Shown one piece after another: positions 33,944 to 42,370 of a DNA stretch of 64,000 nt. A program made the position numbers and the translations under genes. Origin of the DNA: Streptomyces olivochromogenes (GTDB lineage Bacteria > Actinomycetota > Actinomycetes > Streptomycetales > Streptomycetaceae); assembly GCF_001514115.1 (NCBI RefSeq), contig NZ_KQ948452.1, forward strand, positions 1 to 64,000, written 5' to 3'. The number at the start of each line of letters is the position of its first letter. Positions within the stretch are counted from its first letter, which is position 1. The notes under the pieces are model-generated. The model did no database searches, had not been told where the DNA came from, and saw only the letters and a list, made by a program, of their open reading frames with translations.

Positions 33944-35422
33944 CGGGTTGGCCGCGGCCGCCTCTGCCACGCGCTCCTCGGCGTCGCTGAGCAGTTCGAC
34001 GATGACCGGTACGGGCAGGGACGGGTGGGCGGCGGCCAGCGGTCGCGCCTGTCGGTCGGTCAGGCAGGCGAGCAGGGACGGCGCCGTCGCGTTGCGGTGG
34101 CGGGCCACCTCGCGGAACGCCTTCTGGACCGGTGGGTCGTGTCTCGTCACGTGCTCCAGGAGGGACGGCGACGCGTCCGGGTTCGTCGCCACCTTGGCCA
34201 GCACCCGGACTCCGTGACGGTCGATCATGTCGCGCAGCCCGGTCTCGGAGAGGCCGGGGTGCGGGGCGATGGACTTGAGCACCTTCGCGTCGGTGTCGGC
34301 GGCCAGCGCGTCGCGTATTCCGGGCGGCAGATCACGTCGTGCGGCCAGGAGCATCCGTACGGCCGGATCGGGAGACGTGGCCAGGCTCTCGACCTCGGCA
34401 GGGGTGGCGGCGGCGATCCGTGGCAGCAGGGTCGCGCCGATCTTGGTGGTGCCCGCCAAGGAGCTGAGCAGGTCCAGTGGCACCCGGGGATTGTGGGCCA
34501 GGCTGCGCCGTACGTCGGGGCTCACGTCGGTGGCCAGCGCGCGCAGGTGCGTGGCGTCGACCGTGGGGTTCTCGGCGAGGTCGGCCCGTGTGCCGGGCAG
34601 CGGGTCGTCGGCCAGCCGCCCCCATACCTCCAGGGGCAGATCGGGGCGGGCGGCGAGCGACCAGCGCAGCAGCGCCGAGGAATGGCCGGCGAAGCCGGCG
34701 GCGGCCCGGGCGGGAGTCGCCGGGTTGCTCAGTGCCTGCCGCCACATGTCGTGCACCGTGGACTCGTGGGAACCGGTACAGAACGCGCCCCGCGGCAGAT
34801 CGTCGGCAGGGTGCGGGTGCGGGTGCGGGTGAGCGTGAGTGGCTGGAGTCCGCTCTCGGTCGCAGACCAGGCAGCGCAGCGCCGGAGGCAGCCCGTCCCC
34901 GGTCAGCAGCATCTCCAGTACGGCCGGTGGTGTCGCCTCGTTGGCCGCCACCGCGCGGCGGACCTCCGCATGCGGGTGTCGCGCGAGCCGGGCGGCCATG
35001 TCCGGGGTGGTCCACAGCGCGAGCTCGGCCACCACCGCGATCTCGGAGTCGGCGGCGAGCGTGTCCGTCACATCGGGGGGAAGGTCCGGGCAGGCGGCCA
35101 GCTTCTCGCGGCGCTCGATGACCGGATCCGTCGCGAAGCGGCGCGCCCACTCCGGGAGGCCGGCCCCCGTGTCGAGCAGGGCGAGCGCGGCTTGCGGCTG
35201 GGCCACGGGATCGATGTCGGCGGACGTCAGCCGTCCCTCGTACGCGAGGTATACGGCGGTGCCCTCGTCGAGGGCGGCCAGGGCGAGTGCCTGGGCGTGG
35301 CTCAGGTCCGGGCGGGCGGCGAGTTCCATGGCGATCTCGTCGTCCGCGACCGCGATCAGCCGGTCGACCAGCTCGGAGGGGAGGGCCGGGTTGGCGGCGA
35401 GCCCGCGCAGGATGTGGTTCAC
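33905..35422 (-). CDS. Leucine-rich-repeat-variant (LRV-like) protein
   Basis: 505 residues built from about 20 helical repeats with the pattern LAxxPxLPxELxxRLxxDxxxxVRxxLAxNP, typical of LRV/HEAT-type proteins. A Cys/His insertion (CLVCDRER, a His-Pro run, FCTGSH) sits near residues 200-230. Cytoplasmic binding scaffold; partner unknown. Its end overlaps the convergent hydrolase gene. Confidence 0.78.
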   Translation of the reverse strand: MNHILRGLAANPALPSELVDRLIAVADDEIAMELAARPDLSHAQALALAALDEGTAVYLAYEGRLTSADIDPVAQPQAALALLDTGAGLPEWARRFATDPVIERREKLAACPDLPPDVTDTLAADSEIAVVAELALWTTPDMAARLARHPHAEVRRAVAANEATPPAVLEMLLTGDGLPPALRCLVCDRERTPATHAHPHPHPHPADDLPRGAFCTGSHESTVHDMWRQALSNPATPARAAAGFAGHSSALLRWSLAARPDLPLEVWGRLADDPLPGTRADLAENPTVDATHLRALATDVSPDVRRSLAHNPRVPLDLLSSLAGTTKIGATLLPRIAAATPAEVESLATSPDPAVRMLLAARRDLPPGIRDALAADTDAKVLKSIAPHPGLSETGLRDMIDRHGVRVLAKVATNPDASPSLLEHVTRHDPPVQKAFREVARHRNATAPSLLACLTDRQARPLAAAHPSLPVPVIVELLSDAEERVAEAAAANPSLPSAMMLELTP

Positions 35423-35506
35423 AGGGGCACATCCTGCCCGGGGCGGCCGGGAAGCGCCCGTGGATTTCCTTCCGGCCCCGCCGGCTCCCCTTGCCGACGG
35501 GATTGC

Positions 35507-35548
35507 TCAGCCCAGACTGCGCAGTTCGAACTGGACAGTCTGGGCTGA
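35507..35548. promoter_or_regulatory. Composite palindromic operator of the MarR-MFS operon
   Basis: TCAGCCCAGACTG (35507-35519) and CAGTCTGGGCTGA (35536-35548) are perfect inverted arms. Between them CAGTTCGAACTG (35522-35533) is itself a perfect 12-bp palindrome. Located 19 bp before the MarR ATG and 85 bp from the divergent LRV gene. Confidence 0.85.
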
Positions 35549-35566
35549 AGGTTCTAGCGTGGGGGC

Positions 35567-36055
35567 ATGGACGACAGCAGGGACGGCGCCGAAGGCGCGG
35601 ACGGTGTCGACGGGATCTCCGGATCCGCCGCCCGCGCCGCGCGGGATCTGCGGGTCGCGTTCAACCGGCTGCGGCGGCGGATCCGGGAGGTCGCCGAGAC
35701 GGAGGGGGAGGCGCAGGACCTCACGCCCTCCCAGGTGTCCGCGCTCACGCTGGTGAGCAAGAGCGGCGCCGCCACGGCCAGTGGACTTGCGGCCTCCGAG
35801 GGGGTGCGCCCGCAGTCGATGGCCGCCACGCTCGCCGCGCTCGACCAGTACGGGCTGATCGAGCGCAACCCCGACCCCGGGGACGGCCGGCGGCAGCTCG
35901 TCACGCTCACCGACGCGGGACGCGAGCGCATCGAGGGCACCCGGCAGGCCCGTGCGGAGTGGCTGGCCCGGGCCTTCGAGGACCGCTGCACGGAGGCCGA
36001 GCGGCAGACCGTCATCGAGGCCATGGCCGTACTGGACCGGCTCACCCGGCCGTGA
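35567..36055 (+). CDS. MarR-family transcriptional regulator
   Basis: 162 residues. Winged helix with LTPSQVSALTLV, GLAASEGVRPQSMAATLAAL and a DPGDGRRQLVTLTDAGRERI wing. First gene of an operon with the transporter (TGATG overlap) and the isochorismatase-like gene. Expected to repress this operon from the palindrome upstream and to release it on binding a small molecule exported by the transporter. Confidence 0.93.
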   Translation: MDDSRDGAEGADGVDGISGSAARAARDLRVAFNRLRRRIREVAETEGEAQDLTPSQVSALTLVSKSGAATASGLAASEGVRPQSMAATLAALDQYGLIERNPDPGDGRRQLVTLTDAGRERIEGTRQARAEWLARAFEDRCTEAERQTVIEAMAVLDRLTRP

Positions 36056-37467
36056 TGCCCAAGATATCCGGACTCGCTCGCTCCGACCGGCCCTCGCGCC
36101 CCCGCCCCGCGGACTCCTTCGACCGGCGGCTGATCGCCCCGATGGTCCTCGGATCCGTACTGAACCCCATCAACTCCGCGATGATCGCGGTGGCGTTGGT
36201 GCCGATCGGGGCCGCGCTCGGGGCACCGCCCGCGCAGACGGCCTGGCTGGTCACGGGGCTCTACCTGGCCACCGCCGTGGGGCAGCCCGTCATCGGACGG
36301 CTCGTCGATACGTACGGACCTCGTCGTCTGTATCTCATCGGGACGGCGCTCGTGGGGATCGCCGGGCTGCTCGGCGCCCTCGCCCCGAGCTTCGGCGCGC
36401 TGGTCGCCGCCCGGGTACTGCTCGGAGTCGGCACCTCCGCCGCGTACCCCGCCTCGATGAGCCTCACCCGAAGTGAGGCCGAGCGCACCGGGCGGGACAG
36501 CCCGGCCGGAGTACTGACCGCGCTCGCCGTCTCCGCCCAGACCGTCTCCGTCGTCGGCCCCACCCTGGGCGGACTGCTGATCGGTGTGGGCGGCTGGCGC
36601 ACCATCTTCCTCGTCAACGTGCCGCTGTCGGGGGCCTGTCTGGTCCTCGGTGTGCTGCGGCTGCCGAAGAGCCCGGGCGGGCGGCGGGAGAGGCGGAGTG
36701 TCGATCCGCTCGGCATGGCGCTGTTCGCCGGCCTGCTCGCCGCCCTCATGTTCTTCCTGATGAAACCGCGGGCCGACCACTGGTGGCTGCTCGCCCTCGC
36801 CGTCGGCGCGGCAACGGCCTTCGCCCTGCGGGAGGTTCGCGTCACGGAGCCGTTCATCGATCTGCGGGTGCTCGGCGGCAACATCCCCATGCTGGCGACC
36901 TTCCTGCGCCAATTCCTCAGCTTCACGACGGCGTACGCGTTCCTGTACGGCTTCACGCAGTGGCTGGAGGAGGGGCGGGAGCTGTCCGCCGCCACCGCCG
37001 GACTCGTACTGCTGCCCCTGTCGCTCAGCGCGCTGGCCGTCTCCGCCGTCACCGGGCGCCACGAGGCGATCCGGGGCAAGCTCGTCGTGGGGAGTCTGGT
37101 GCAGATCGCCGGGTGTGCCGCGCTGTTGGGCGCGAACTCCGGCAGTGCGATCTGGCTGCTCGGCGCCGTCGGGATCGTCATGGGCATCCCGCAGGGCCTC
37201 AACGGCCTCGCCAACCAGAACGCCCTCTACCGGCAGGCCGACCCCGCCCGCATGGGCTCCGCGGCCGGACTCCTGCGCACCTTCATGTACCTCGGCGCGA
37301 TGGTCGCCTCCGCCGCCGACGCGGCCGTCTTCCCCCATGGCGCCGACACCGGGGGCCTGCACGACCTGGCCCTCTTCATGCTCGCCGGAGCCACGCTGCT
37401 CCTGGCGGTGACCCTGCTCGACCGATCCCTGCGCACCCCCGCGCCCCCCACCCCCCGAAAGGCCTGA
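36055..37467 (+). CDS. MFS drug-type transporter
   Basis: 470 residues with 12-14 membrane segments. YGPRRLYLIGTAL after helix 2 is the MFS motif A region, and PTLGGLLIGVGGWRTIFLVNVP is the motif C area of exporters of the DHA2 type. ATG overlaps the MarR stop, so the start at 36055 is firm although the frame is open much further upstream. Confidence 0.92.
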   Translation: MPKISGLARSDRPSRPRPADSFDRRLIAPMVLGSVLNPINSAMIAVALVPIGAALGAPPAQTAWLVTGLYLATAVGQPVIGRLVDTYGPRRLYLIGTALVGIAGLLGALAPSFGALVAARVLLGVGTSAAYPASMSLTRSEAERTGRDSPAGVLTALAVSAQTVSVVGPTLGGLLIGVGGWRTIFLVNVPLSGACLVLGVLRLPKSPGGRRERRSVDPLGMALFAGLLAALMFFLMKPRADHWWLLALAVGAATAFALREVRVTEPFIDLRVLGGNIPMLATFLRQFLSFTTAYAFLYGFTQWLEEGRELSAATAGLVLLPLSLSALAVSAVTGRHEAIRGKLVVGSLVQIAGCAALLGANSGSAIWLLGAVGIVMGIPQGLNGLANQNALYRQADPARMGSAAGLLRTFMYLGAMVASAADAAVFPHGADTGGLHDLALFMLAGATLLLAVTLLDRSLRTPAPPTPRKA

Positions 37468-37469
37468 CC

Positions 37470-38060
37470 ATGGCTGTCACCACGCTCGACCCGAAGACCG
37501 CGCTCGTCGTCATCGACCTGCAGAACGGCATCGCCGGAAACCCCGGTCTCGCCCCGCACCCGGCCGCCGAGGTCGTGGAGCGGTCGGCCCGGCTCGCGGA
37601 CGCGTTCCGCGAGCAGAGCCTCCCCGTCGTCCTGGTCCGGGTCACCGCCGCCGCCGACGGCGCGGACGGCGTCCCCGGTCGCATCGACGGCCCCGCCCGC
37701 GCCCCCCGTGTCTGGCCGGAGGGCTGGGACGTCCTCGTCGACGAGCTCGCCGGTCACCCGGAGGACATCGTCGTCACCAAGCGGAACTGGGGCGCGTTCT
37801 ACGGCACCGACCTCGACCTGCAGCTGCGTCGCCGCGGGATCACCCAGATCGTGCTGGTCGGCATCGCCACCAGCATCGGCGTCGAGTCCAGCGCCCGCGC
37901 CGCCCACGAGCACGGCTACCACGTCACCCTGGCCACCGACGCGATGTCCGACATCGACGCCGAGACCCACCGCAACAGCGTCGAGCGGATCTTCCCGCGT
38001 CTCGGGGAGACGGGCACGACCGACGAGATCCTGGAAGTGCTGGCCAAGACCCACGCCTGA
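37470..38060 (+). CDS. Isochorismatase-like hydrolase lacking the catalytic cysteine
   Basis: 196 residues. Asp in LVVIDLQNG and Lys in VVTKRNWGAF of the catalytic triad are present. The nucleophile position reads GIATSIGVESSAR, with Gly where active members have Cys. Third gene of the MarR-MFS operon, 2 bp after the transporter stop. Either non-catalytic or acting by another mechanism. Confidence 0.88.
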   Translation: MAVTTLDPKTALVVIDLQNGIAGNPGLAPHPAAEVVERSARLADAFREQSLPVVLVRVTAAADGADGVPGRIDGPARAPRVWPEGWDVLVDELAGHPEDIVVTKRNWGAFYGTDLDLQLRRRGITQIVLVGIATSIGVESSARAAHEHGYHVTLATDAMSDIDAETHRNSVERIFPRLGETGTTDEILEVLAKTHA

Positions 38061-38065
38061 GCTGT

Positions 38066-38155
38066 AGTCAGGGTGAACCGTAGACAGGGTGAGCTGTAGG
38101 CGGGGTGAACCGTAGACAGGGTGAGCTGTAGGCGGGGTGAACCGTAGTCGGGGTC
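38066..38155. repeat. Tandem repeat around GTGAACCGTAGACAGG
   Basis: GGTGAACCGTAGACAGG and GGTGAGCTGTAGGCGGG alternate at a 32-bp period between two convergent genes. Not coding; function unknown. Confidence 0.8.
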
Positions 38156-39155
38156 AGTGGCGGCGGTTGCCTTCCGGCTCCGCCAGCTCCTCCAACTCCC
38201 GCACCAGCCCCCGCGCCACCGGCACGGCCACCCCGTGCCGGTCCGCGGCCCGCAGCAACGCGCCGCCGATCGCGTCCAGTTCGAGCGGACGGCCCGCCTC
38301 GGCGTCGCGCTGCATGGAGGACTTGGTGTCCGGCGGGAAGGTGTCGTAGCGGGCGAGGGCCACGGCCGGGTCCGCCGGGCCGCCGCACGCCCGGCTGACG
38401 GCGGCCGTCTCCGTCACCAGGGCCGTCAACTCCTCGCGGTGGCGCGTACGGACCTCGCCCAGCGGTACTCCGTAACGGGTCGTCAGCAGCGCGAACGGCG
38501 CGAGGAACGACATCTTCGCCCACAGCGTCGCCGCCTCGTCGTCCACCACGCGGACGGTGGGGCCGGTGGGGCCGGTGGGGTCGGCCGCCGCCAACACCCC
38601 GGCGAGCGCGTCCAGTCGGCCGCGCGGCACGCTCGCGCCGGTCAGGTCGATCTCGGCGAAGGGGCTGCCGTGTTCGATGACCCCGGGGGCGGTCCGGGTC
38701 GACTCGACGCGGATGACGGCGGGGGCGACACGGGCGGCGCCGTAGCGGGCGCGCAGCGTCGCGGGGTGTTCGACACCGTTCAGGAACGGGACCAGCAGGC
38801 CGTCGCCGAGCACCTCCGGCCGTACCCGCTCCAGGGCCGCGTCCAGCGCCGTGTGCTTGACGGTGATCAGGCAGGCATCGACCGGTTCGCGCAGTTCGGT
38901 GTCGGCCTCCACGGCCGCCGTGAAGTCCCCGAACCGGCCGCTGCGGACGCGGATGCCGTCCGTGCGCAGCGCCCGTGTCGTCCCGTCCCCGGCCAGGCAG
39001 ATCACCCGGTGTCCGGCCCGGGCCACCAGCGCCGCCAGCAGTCCGCCGACGCCGCCCGGGCCCAGTACCGCCACGGTCGACCGTTCCTGAGACCGTTCCT
39101 GAGACCGTTCGGCGGCCCGTTCCTTCGGCTGGTCCTTCGGCTGGTCCTTCGTCAT
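38154..39155 (-). CDS. Ketopantoate-reductase-like NAD(P)-dependent dehydrogenase
   Basis: 333 residues. After a Lys/Gln/Arg/Ser repeat leader (KDQPKDQPK.., ERSQERSQERS) the Rossmann motif VAVLGPGGVGGLLAA begins near residue 28. ITVKHTALD and the C-terminal PDTKSSMQRDAEAGRPLELDAI motif are those of ApbA/PanE 2-dehydropantoate 2-reductases. The repetitive leader is unusual and may be untranslated if an internal start is used. No other pantothenate genes are near, so a different oxoacid substrate is possible. Confidence 0.85.
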   Translation of the reverse strand: MTKDQPKDQPKERAAERSQERSQERSTVAVLGPGGVGGLLAALVARAGHRVICLAGDGTTRALRTDGIRVRSGRFGDFTAAVEADTELREPVDACLITVKHTALDAALERVRPEVLGDGLLVPFLNGVEHPATLRARYGAARVAPAVIRVESTRTAPGVIEHGSPFAEIDLTGASVPRGRLDALAGVLAAADPTGPTGPTVRVVDDEAATLWAKMSFLAPFALLTTRYGVPLGEVRTRHREELTALVTETAAVSRACGGPADPAVALARYDTFPPDTKSSMQRDAEAGRPLELDAIGGALLRAADRHGVAVPVARGLVRELEELAEPEGNRRH

Positions 39156-39217
39156 GGCTGTTCGATCCTCTCGTCGGTCGGCCCCGGAAGGTGGCCGCCT
39201 CGACGTAGATCATCCCG

Positions 39218-39991
39218 CTACGGCAGCCGGACCGACACCCCGGGCTCCAACAGGTGCAGCCGGTCGGTGAGTCCGGCCTCCGCGAAGGCCTTCGTCAGCG
39301 TGGCGCCGTCCTGCGTGAAGTGGCCCCAGTGCTCGAAGTGCAGCGGTACGACGTGCCGGGCGCCCAGGATCTCGGCGGCCCGCGCGGCGGCCTCGCTCGT
39401 GAGGGTCAGCGGGGCGTCCGGCACGAGCGGGGTGCGGGCCGCGCCCGCGAACAGCACGGCCACGTCGAAGGGCCCCTCCCGCCCGGCGATCTCGGCGACC
39501 ACGTCCAGCGAGGCGTTGTCCCCGCTGACGTACACCTTCGGGAGTCCCTCGCCCGAGAGCACGAATCCGGTGACCTCGCCGACGATCGGTTCCGAGCCCT
39601 CGGGACCGTGCAGCGCGGGTACGGCGGTCACCCGGAGCGCGCCACCGTCCGGGCGCGACAGGTCGACGTGCTCCCAGGCGGGCAGGGCCCGCACGGGCGC
39701 GCCGAGCCGGTCGTACGCCGCCGCCGTGGACAGGGTCAGGGGCGCACCGGAGAGGTACGTCCGCCCGGACGTGTCGAGGTTGTCCGGGTGCTGGTCGTGC
39801 GAGAGCAGTACGGCGTCCACCGCGCCGATCCGCGAGGCGGTGAGCGCGGGACCGGCCGTCTTCACCAGCTTCCGGGTACCGATGGGGTACTCGCCGGGCG
39901 CGTCGAAGGTCGGGTCGGTGAGCAGCCGGATTCCGCCGAGTTCGACGACGGCGGTGGGCCCGCCGACGTACGTGATCTCCACTGGGGTCAT
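39218..39991 (-). CDS. MBL-fold metallo-hydrolase (UlaG-like)
   Basis: 257 residues. GIRLLTDPTFD, LLSHDQHPDNLD (replaces HxHxDH with SHDQHPDN) and VPLHFEHWGHF place it in the UlaG-type metallo-beta-lactamase-fold branch. The frame stays open to 40951, but the start at 39991 matches the family and avoids the divergent DUF2277 gene. Confidence 0.85.
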   Translation of the reverse strand: MTPVEITYVGGPTAVVELGGIRLLTDPTFDAPGEYPIGTRKLVKTAGPALTASRIGAVDAVLLSHDQHPDNLDTSGRTYLSGAPLTLSTAAAYDRLGAPVRALPAWEHVDLSRPDGGALRVTAVPALHGPEGSEPIVGEVTGFVLSGEGLPKVYVSGDNASLDVVAEIAGREGPFDVAVLFAGAARTPLVPDAPLTLTSEAAARAAEILGARHVVPLHFEHWGHFTQDGATLTKAFAEAGLTDRLHLLEPGVSVRLP

Positions 39992-40069
39992 GTTCCGCAC
40001 AATCGGTGACGTGGGGGGCGTATTCCCGACCGGGTCCTCTGACCGCGGCGTACGCGCGAGACTGGACGC

Positions 40070-40306
40070 ATGTGCCGCAGCATCAAGACACTCCGCCCGC
40101 CCGTGCTCCCCGAAGAGGCCACCGAGGAGGAGATCCGGGCCGCCGCCCTCCAGTACGTCCGCAAGGTGTCCGGATTCCGCGCCCCGGCCGCCCACAACCG
40201 TGAGGTGTTCGACCGCGCGGTCGAGGCGATCGCCGCCGCCACGACCGAACTGCTGGACGGTCTGGAGGTACGCGGGGCCGCTCAGCCCCAGCGCGCCGCC
40301 GGATAG
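40070..40306 (+). CDS. DUF2277 family protein
   Basis: 78 residues opening MCRSIKTLRPP, with EEIRAAALQYVRKVSGFRAPA, the DUF2277 core. Small cytoplasmic protein of unknown function, common in actinobacteria. Confidence 0.85.
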   Translation: MCRSIKTLRPPVLPEEATEEEIRAAALQYVRKVSGFRAPAAHNREVFDRAVEAIAAATTELLDGLEVRGAAQPQRAAG

Positions 40307-40350
40307 CGCCCCACGCGCCCCACGCGTCCACGCGTCCGCGGCTTCGTGGG

Positions 40351-40986
40351 TCAGGCGCCGGCGCCCGACTCCTCGGGCGTGGGACGGCGCATCAGGTACG
40401 CCGCGCCCGCCCCCGCGCCGAACAGCGCCAGGAACGACACCCCGGTCGCGAACCAGCTCGCGCCCAGCCACTGGCCGCCGAAGTAGCCGAGGGCGACGCT
40501 GTAGGCGGCCCAGGCCAGGCCCGCCACGATCGACCACGGCAGGAACTCGCGGACCCGGCGGTGGGCGGCGCCCGCTCCGAGCGAGACGACCGAGCGTCCG
40601 GCGGGCGCGAAGCGGGCGAGGACGACCAGCGCGCCCCGGGCGCCGCCGCCGCGCGCGAGGACCGCGCCGAGACGTTCCTGCGCGCTGGACAGCCGGCGCG
40701 AGCGGGCTATGGCCCGGTCCAGGCGTTCGCCGCCGCGCCAGGCCAGCCGGTAGGCCACCAGGTCGCCGAGGACCGAGGCGGTGGCCGCGGAGAGGGTGAG
40801 CGCCATGATGTTGGGCACCGCCTGCCCGACGGCGGCCCCCGCGGAACCCGCCGCCGCTGCCGTGGCCGCCGTGATGACGAGGACGCCGCTCGGCAGGACC
40901 GGCAGGAAGACGTCCAGCAGGACCGAGACGGCCACCGCCGCGTAGATCCATGGGCTGCCCGTCAGCGGCCCCACACTCTCCAACAC
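40351..40986 (-). CDS. DedA-family membrane protein
   Basis: 211 residues from GTG 40986, which has GGGGAG upstream. FLPVLPSGVLVITAA, GDLVAYRLAWRGGERLD, RFAPAGRSVVSLGAG and LPWSIVAGLAWAAYSVALGYFGG are DedA signature blocks. Probably a lipid scramblase or undecaprenyl-phosphate translocase in the cytoplasmic membrane. Confidence 0.88.
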   Translation of the reverse strand: MLESVGPLTGSPWIYAAVAVSVLLDVFLPVLPSGVLVITAATAAAAGSAGAAVGQAVPNIMALTLSAATASVLGDLVAYRLAWRGGERLDRAIARSRRLSSAQERLGAVLARGGGARGALVVLARFAPAGRSVVSLGAGAAHRRVREFLPWSIVAGLAWAAYSVALGYFGGQWLGASWFATGVSFLALFGAGAGAAYLMRRPTPEESGAGA

Positions 40987-41187
40987 CGAAACTCCCCTGT
41001 ACTCCCCCGTTGGCACGACCTCGCCGCTACGTCGCGGGGGAGCGGCAGGCGGCCTGTGACAGCCATACAGCGTACGCGGCGGGTGTGACAGGAGGGTCAC
41101 TGGGGGTTCATGTGCTCCTCAGGGCGGGAGCGAGTAGGGGAGGGGCGAAGTCAGGGCGGGGACGAGTGTCGGAGGAGTGGGACAACG

Positions 41188-41724
41188 ATGGTGGCAGGGA
41201 TGATCGCCGGCGCCGTGGCGTCGGCCGTACTGGCGGTGGGCGGCGGCGCGGGAGCGGACGGCTACTGGATGACGACGGACGCGCGGTTCGCGCCGCCCGG
41301 CGCCTTCGTTCCGTCGGCGGCGCTGACGTACGACATGCAGGTCGTGCCGGCGGCAGGCGGGATCGAGGTGAGCCAGCTGATGGACGAGCGGGGCGCCACG
41401 ACCGTACGGCTGCGGGTGACCGGAGTGAAGGCGGGCCACGCGTTCGGGGCGCGGGTGCACCAGAAGTCCTGCGCCGCCGATCCGGCCGCGGCGGGCGGGG
41501 TCTACCAGCACCGCGAGGACCCGGCTCACACCGATCCCGACAACGAGGTGTGGCTGGACTTCACCGCCGACGAGAAGGGGGCGGGTGACGCGAGGACCCG
41601 GCACGACTGGGGCTTCAGGCCGGGCGGGGCCGGTTCGGTCGTGCTCTACGACGGGCCGGGCGCGGGAGGTGCGCGGCTGGCGTGCTTCACCGTCCCGTTC
41701 GGCTGGGTCGCCGGGACCGCCTGA
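41188..41724 (+). CDS. Secreted Cu/Zn-superoxide-dismutase-like protein
   Basis: 178 residues, ATG after GGAGGAG. Signal peptide about residues 1-24. The SOD fold is recognisable (VTGVKAGHAFGARVHQKSC, NEVWLDFTADEKGAG, HDWGFRPGGAGSVVLYD), but the HxH pair is reduced to RVH and GGHxxP is GGVYQH. Several copper and zinc ligands are therefore missing. Likely a non-enzymatic relative. Confidence 0.75.
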   Translation: MVAGMIAGAVASAVLAVGGGAGADGYWMTTDARFAPPGAFVPSAALTYDMQVVPAAGGIEVSQLMDERGATTVRLRVTGVKAGHAFGARVHQKSCAADPAAAGGVYQHREDPAHTDPDNEVWLDFTADEKGAGDARTRHDWGFRPGGAGSVVLYDGPGAGGARLACFTVPFGWVAGTA

Positions 41725-41825
41725 GCGAGGGCGGGTCGCCGGACAGGCCCCGGGGCGGTACGGGACGGGGCCCACCTCCGGGTGAGGTGGGCGCCGTCCC
41801 GGGTGGCGGCCGGGTGGCGGCCGGG

Positions 41826-42281
41826 TCAGGCCGCGACGGGCTCCGAGGCCCGCTCGTCCGCACGGGACGCGGCCGTGCGCCCGGCGAAGAGCCGGTCGAG
41901 GCCGAGCGCGCCGGAGCCGGTGAAGACCAGCAGCAGCATGGTCCAGCAGAACAGCACGGAGAGCTCGCCGCCGTTCTGGATCGGCCACAGGGCCGCCGAC
42001 TGGTGCACGTCGAAGTACGCGTACGCCATCGAGCCCGACGCGATGAACGCCGCGCCGCGGGTGCCGAGGCCCAGCAGCACCAGGGCGCCGCCGACGAGCT
42101 GGATCACGGCCGCGTACCAGCCCGGCCAGGTGCCGGACGGGATGGAGCCGCCGTGGGTGCCGGCCGCGCCGCCGAGGACACCGAAGAGCGAGGCGGCGCC
42201 GTGCACGGCGAAGAGCAGGCCTATGACGATGCGGAACAGGCCGATGGCGTACGGCTGAGCTCTGTTGAGGCGGTCGGTCAT
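41826..42281 (-). CDS. DoxX-family membrane protein
   Basis: 151 residues, ATG after AAGGAG. Four membrane helices. YAIGLFRIVIGLLFAVHGAASLFG and LVGGALVLLGLGTR are typical DoxX. Often linked to oxidative-stress or thiosulfate membrane complexes. An iron-box-like site lies 71 bp upstream. Confidence 0.9.
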   Translation of the reverse strand: MTDRLNRAQPYAIGLFRIVIGLLFAVHGAASLFGVLGGAAGTHGGSIPSGTWPGWYAAVIQLVGGALVLLGLGTRGAAFIASGSMAYAYFDVHQSAALWPIQNGGELSVLFCWTMLLLVFTGSGALGLDRLFAGRTAASRADERASEPVAA

Positions 42282-42351
42282 GTGGGGGACTCCTTCGGTC
42301 TGGTCCGGTCCGTGGGGGACCGGATCCTGGGGGCGGAACCGAGTGAGTCAC

Positions 42352-42370
42352 CAAGGTTAGGTGAACCTAA
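42352..42370 (-). promoter_or_regulatory. Iron box (DmdR/IdeR-type operator)
   Basis: CAAGGTTAGGTGAACCTAA matches 15 of 19 bases of the consensus TTAGGTTAGGCTAACCTAA. It sits upstream of the DoxX gene and touches the end of the FAD/NAD(P) gene. Suggests iron repression of DoxX. Confidence 0.7.
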
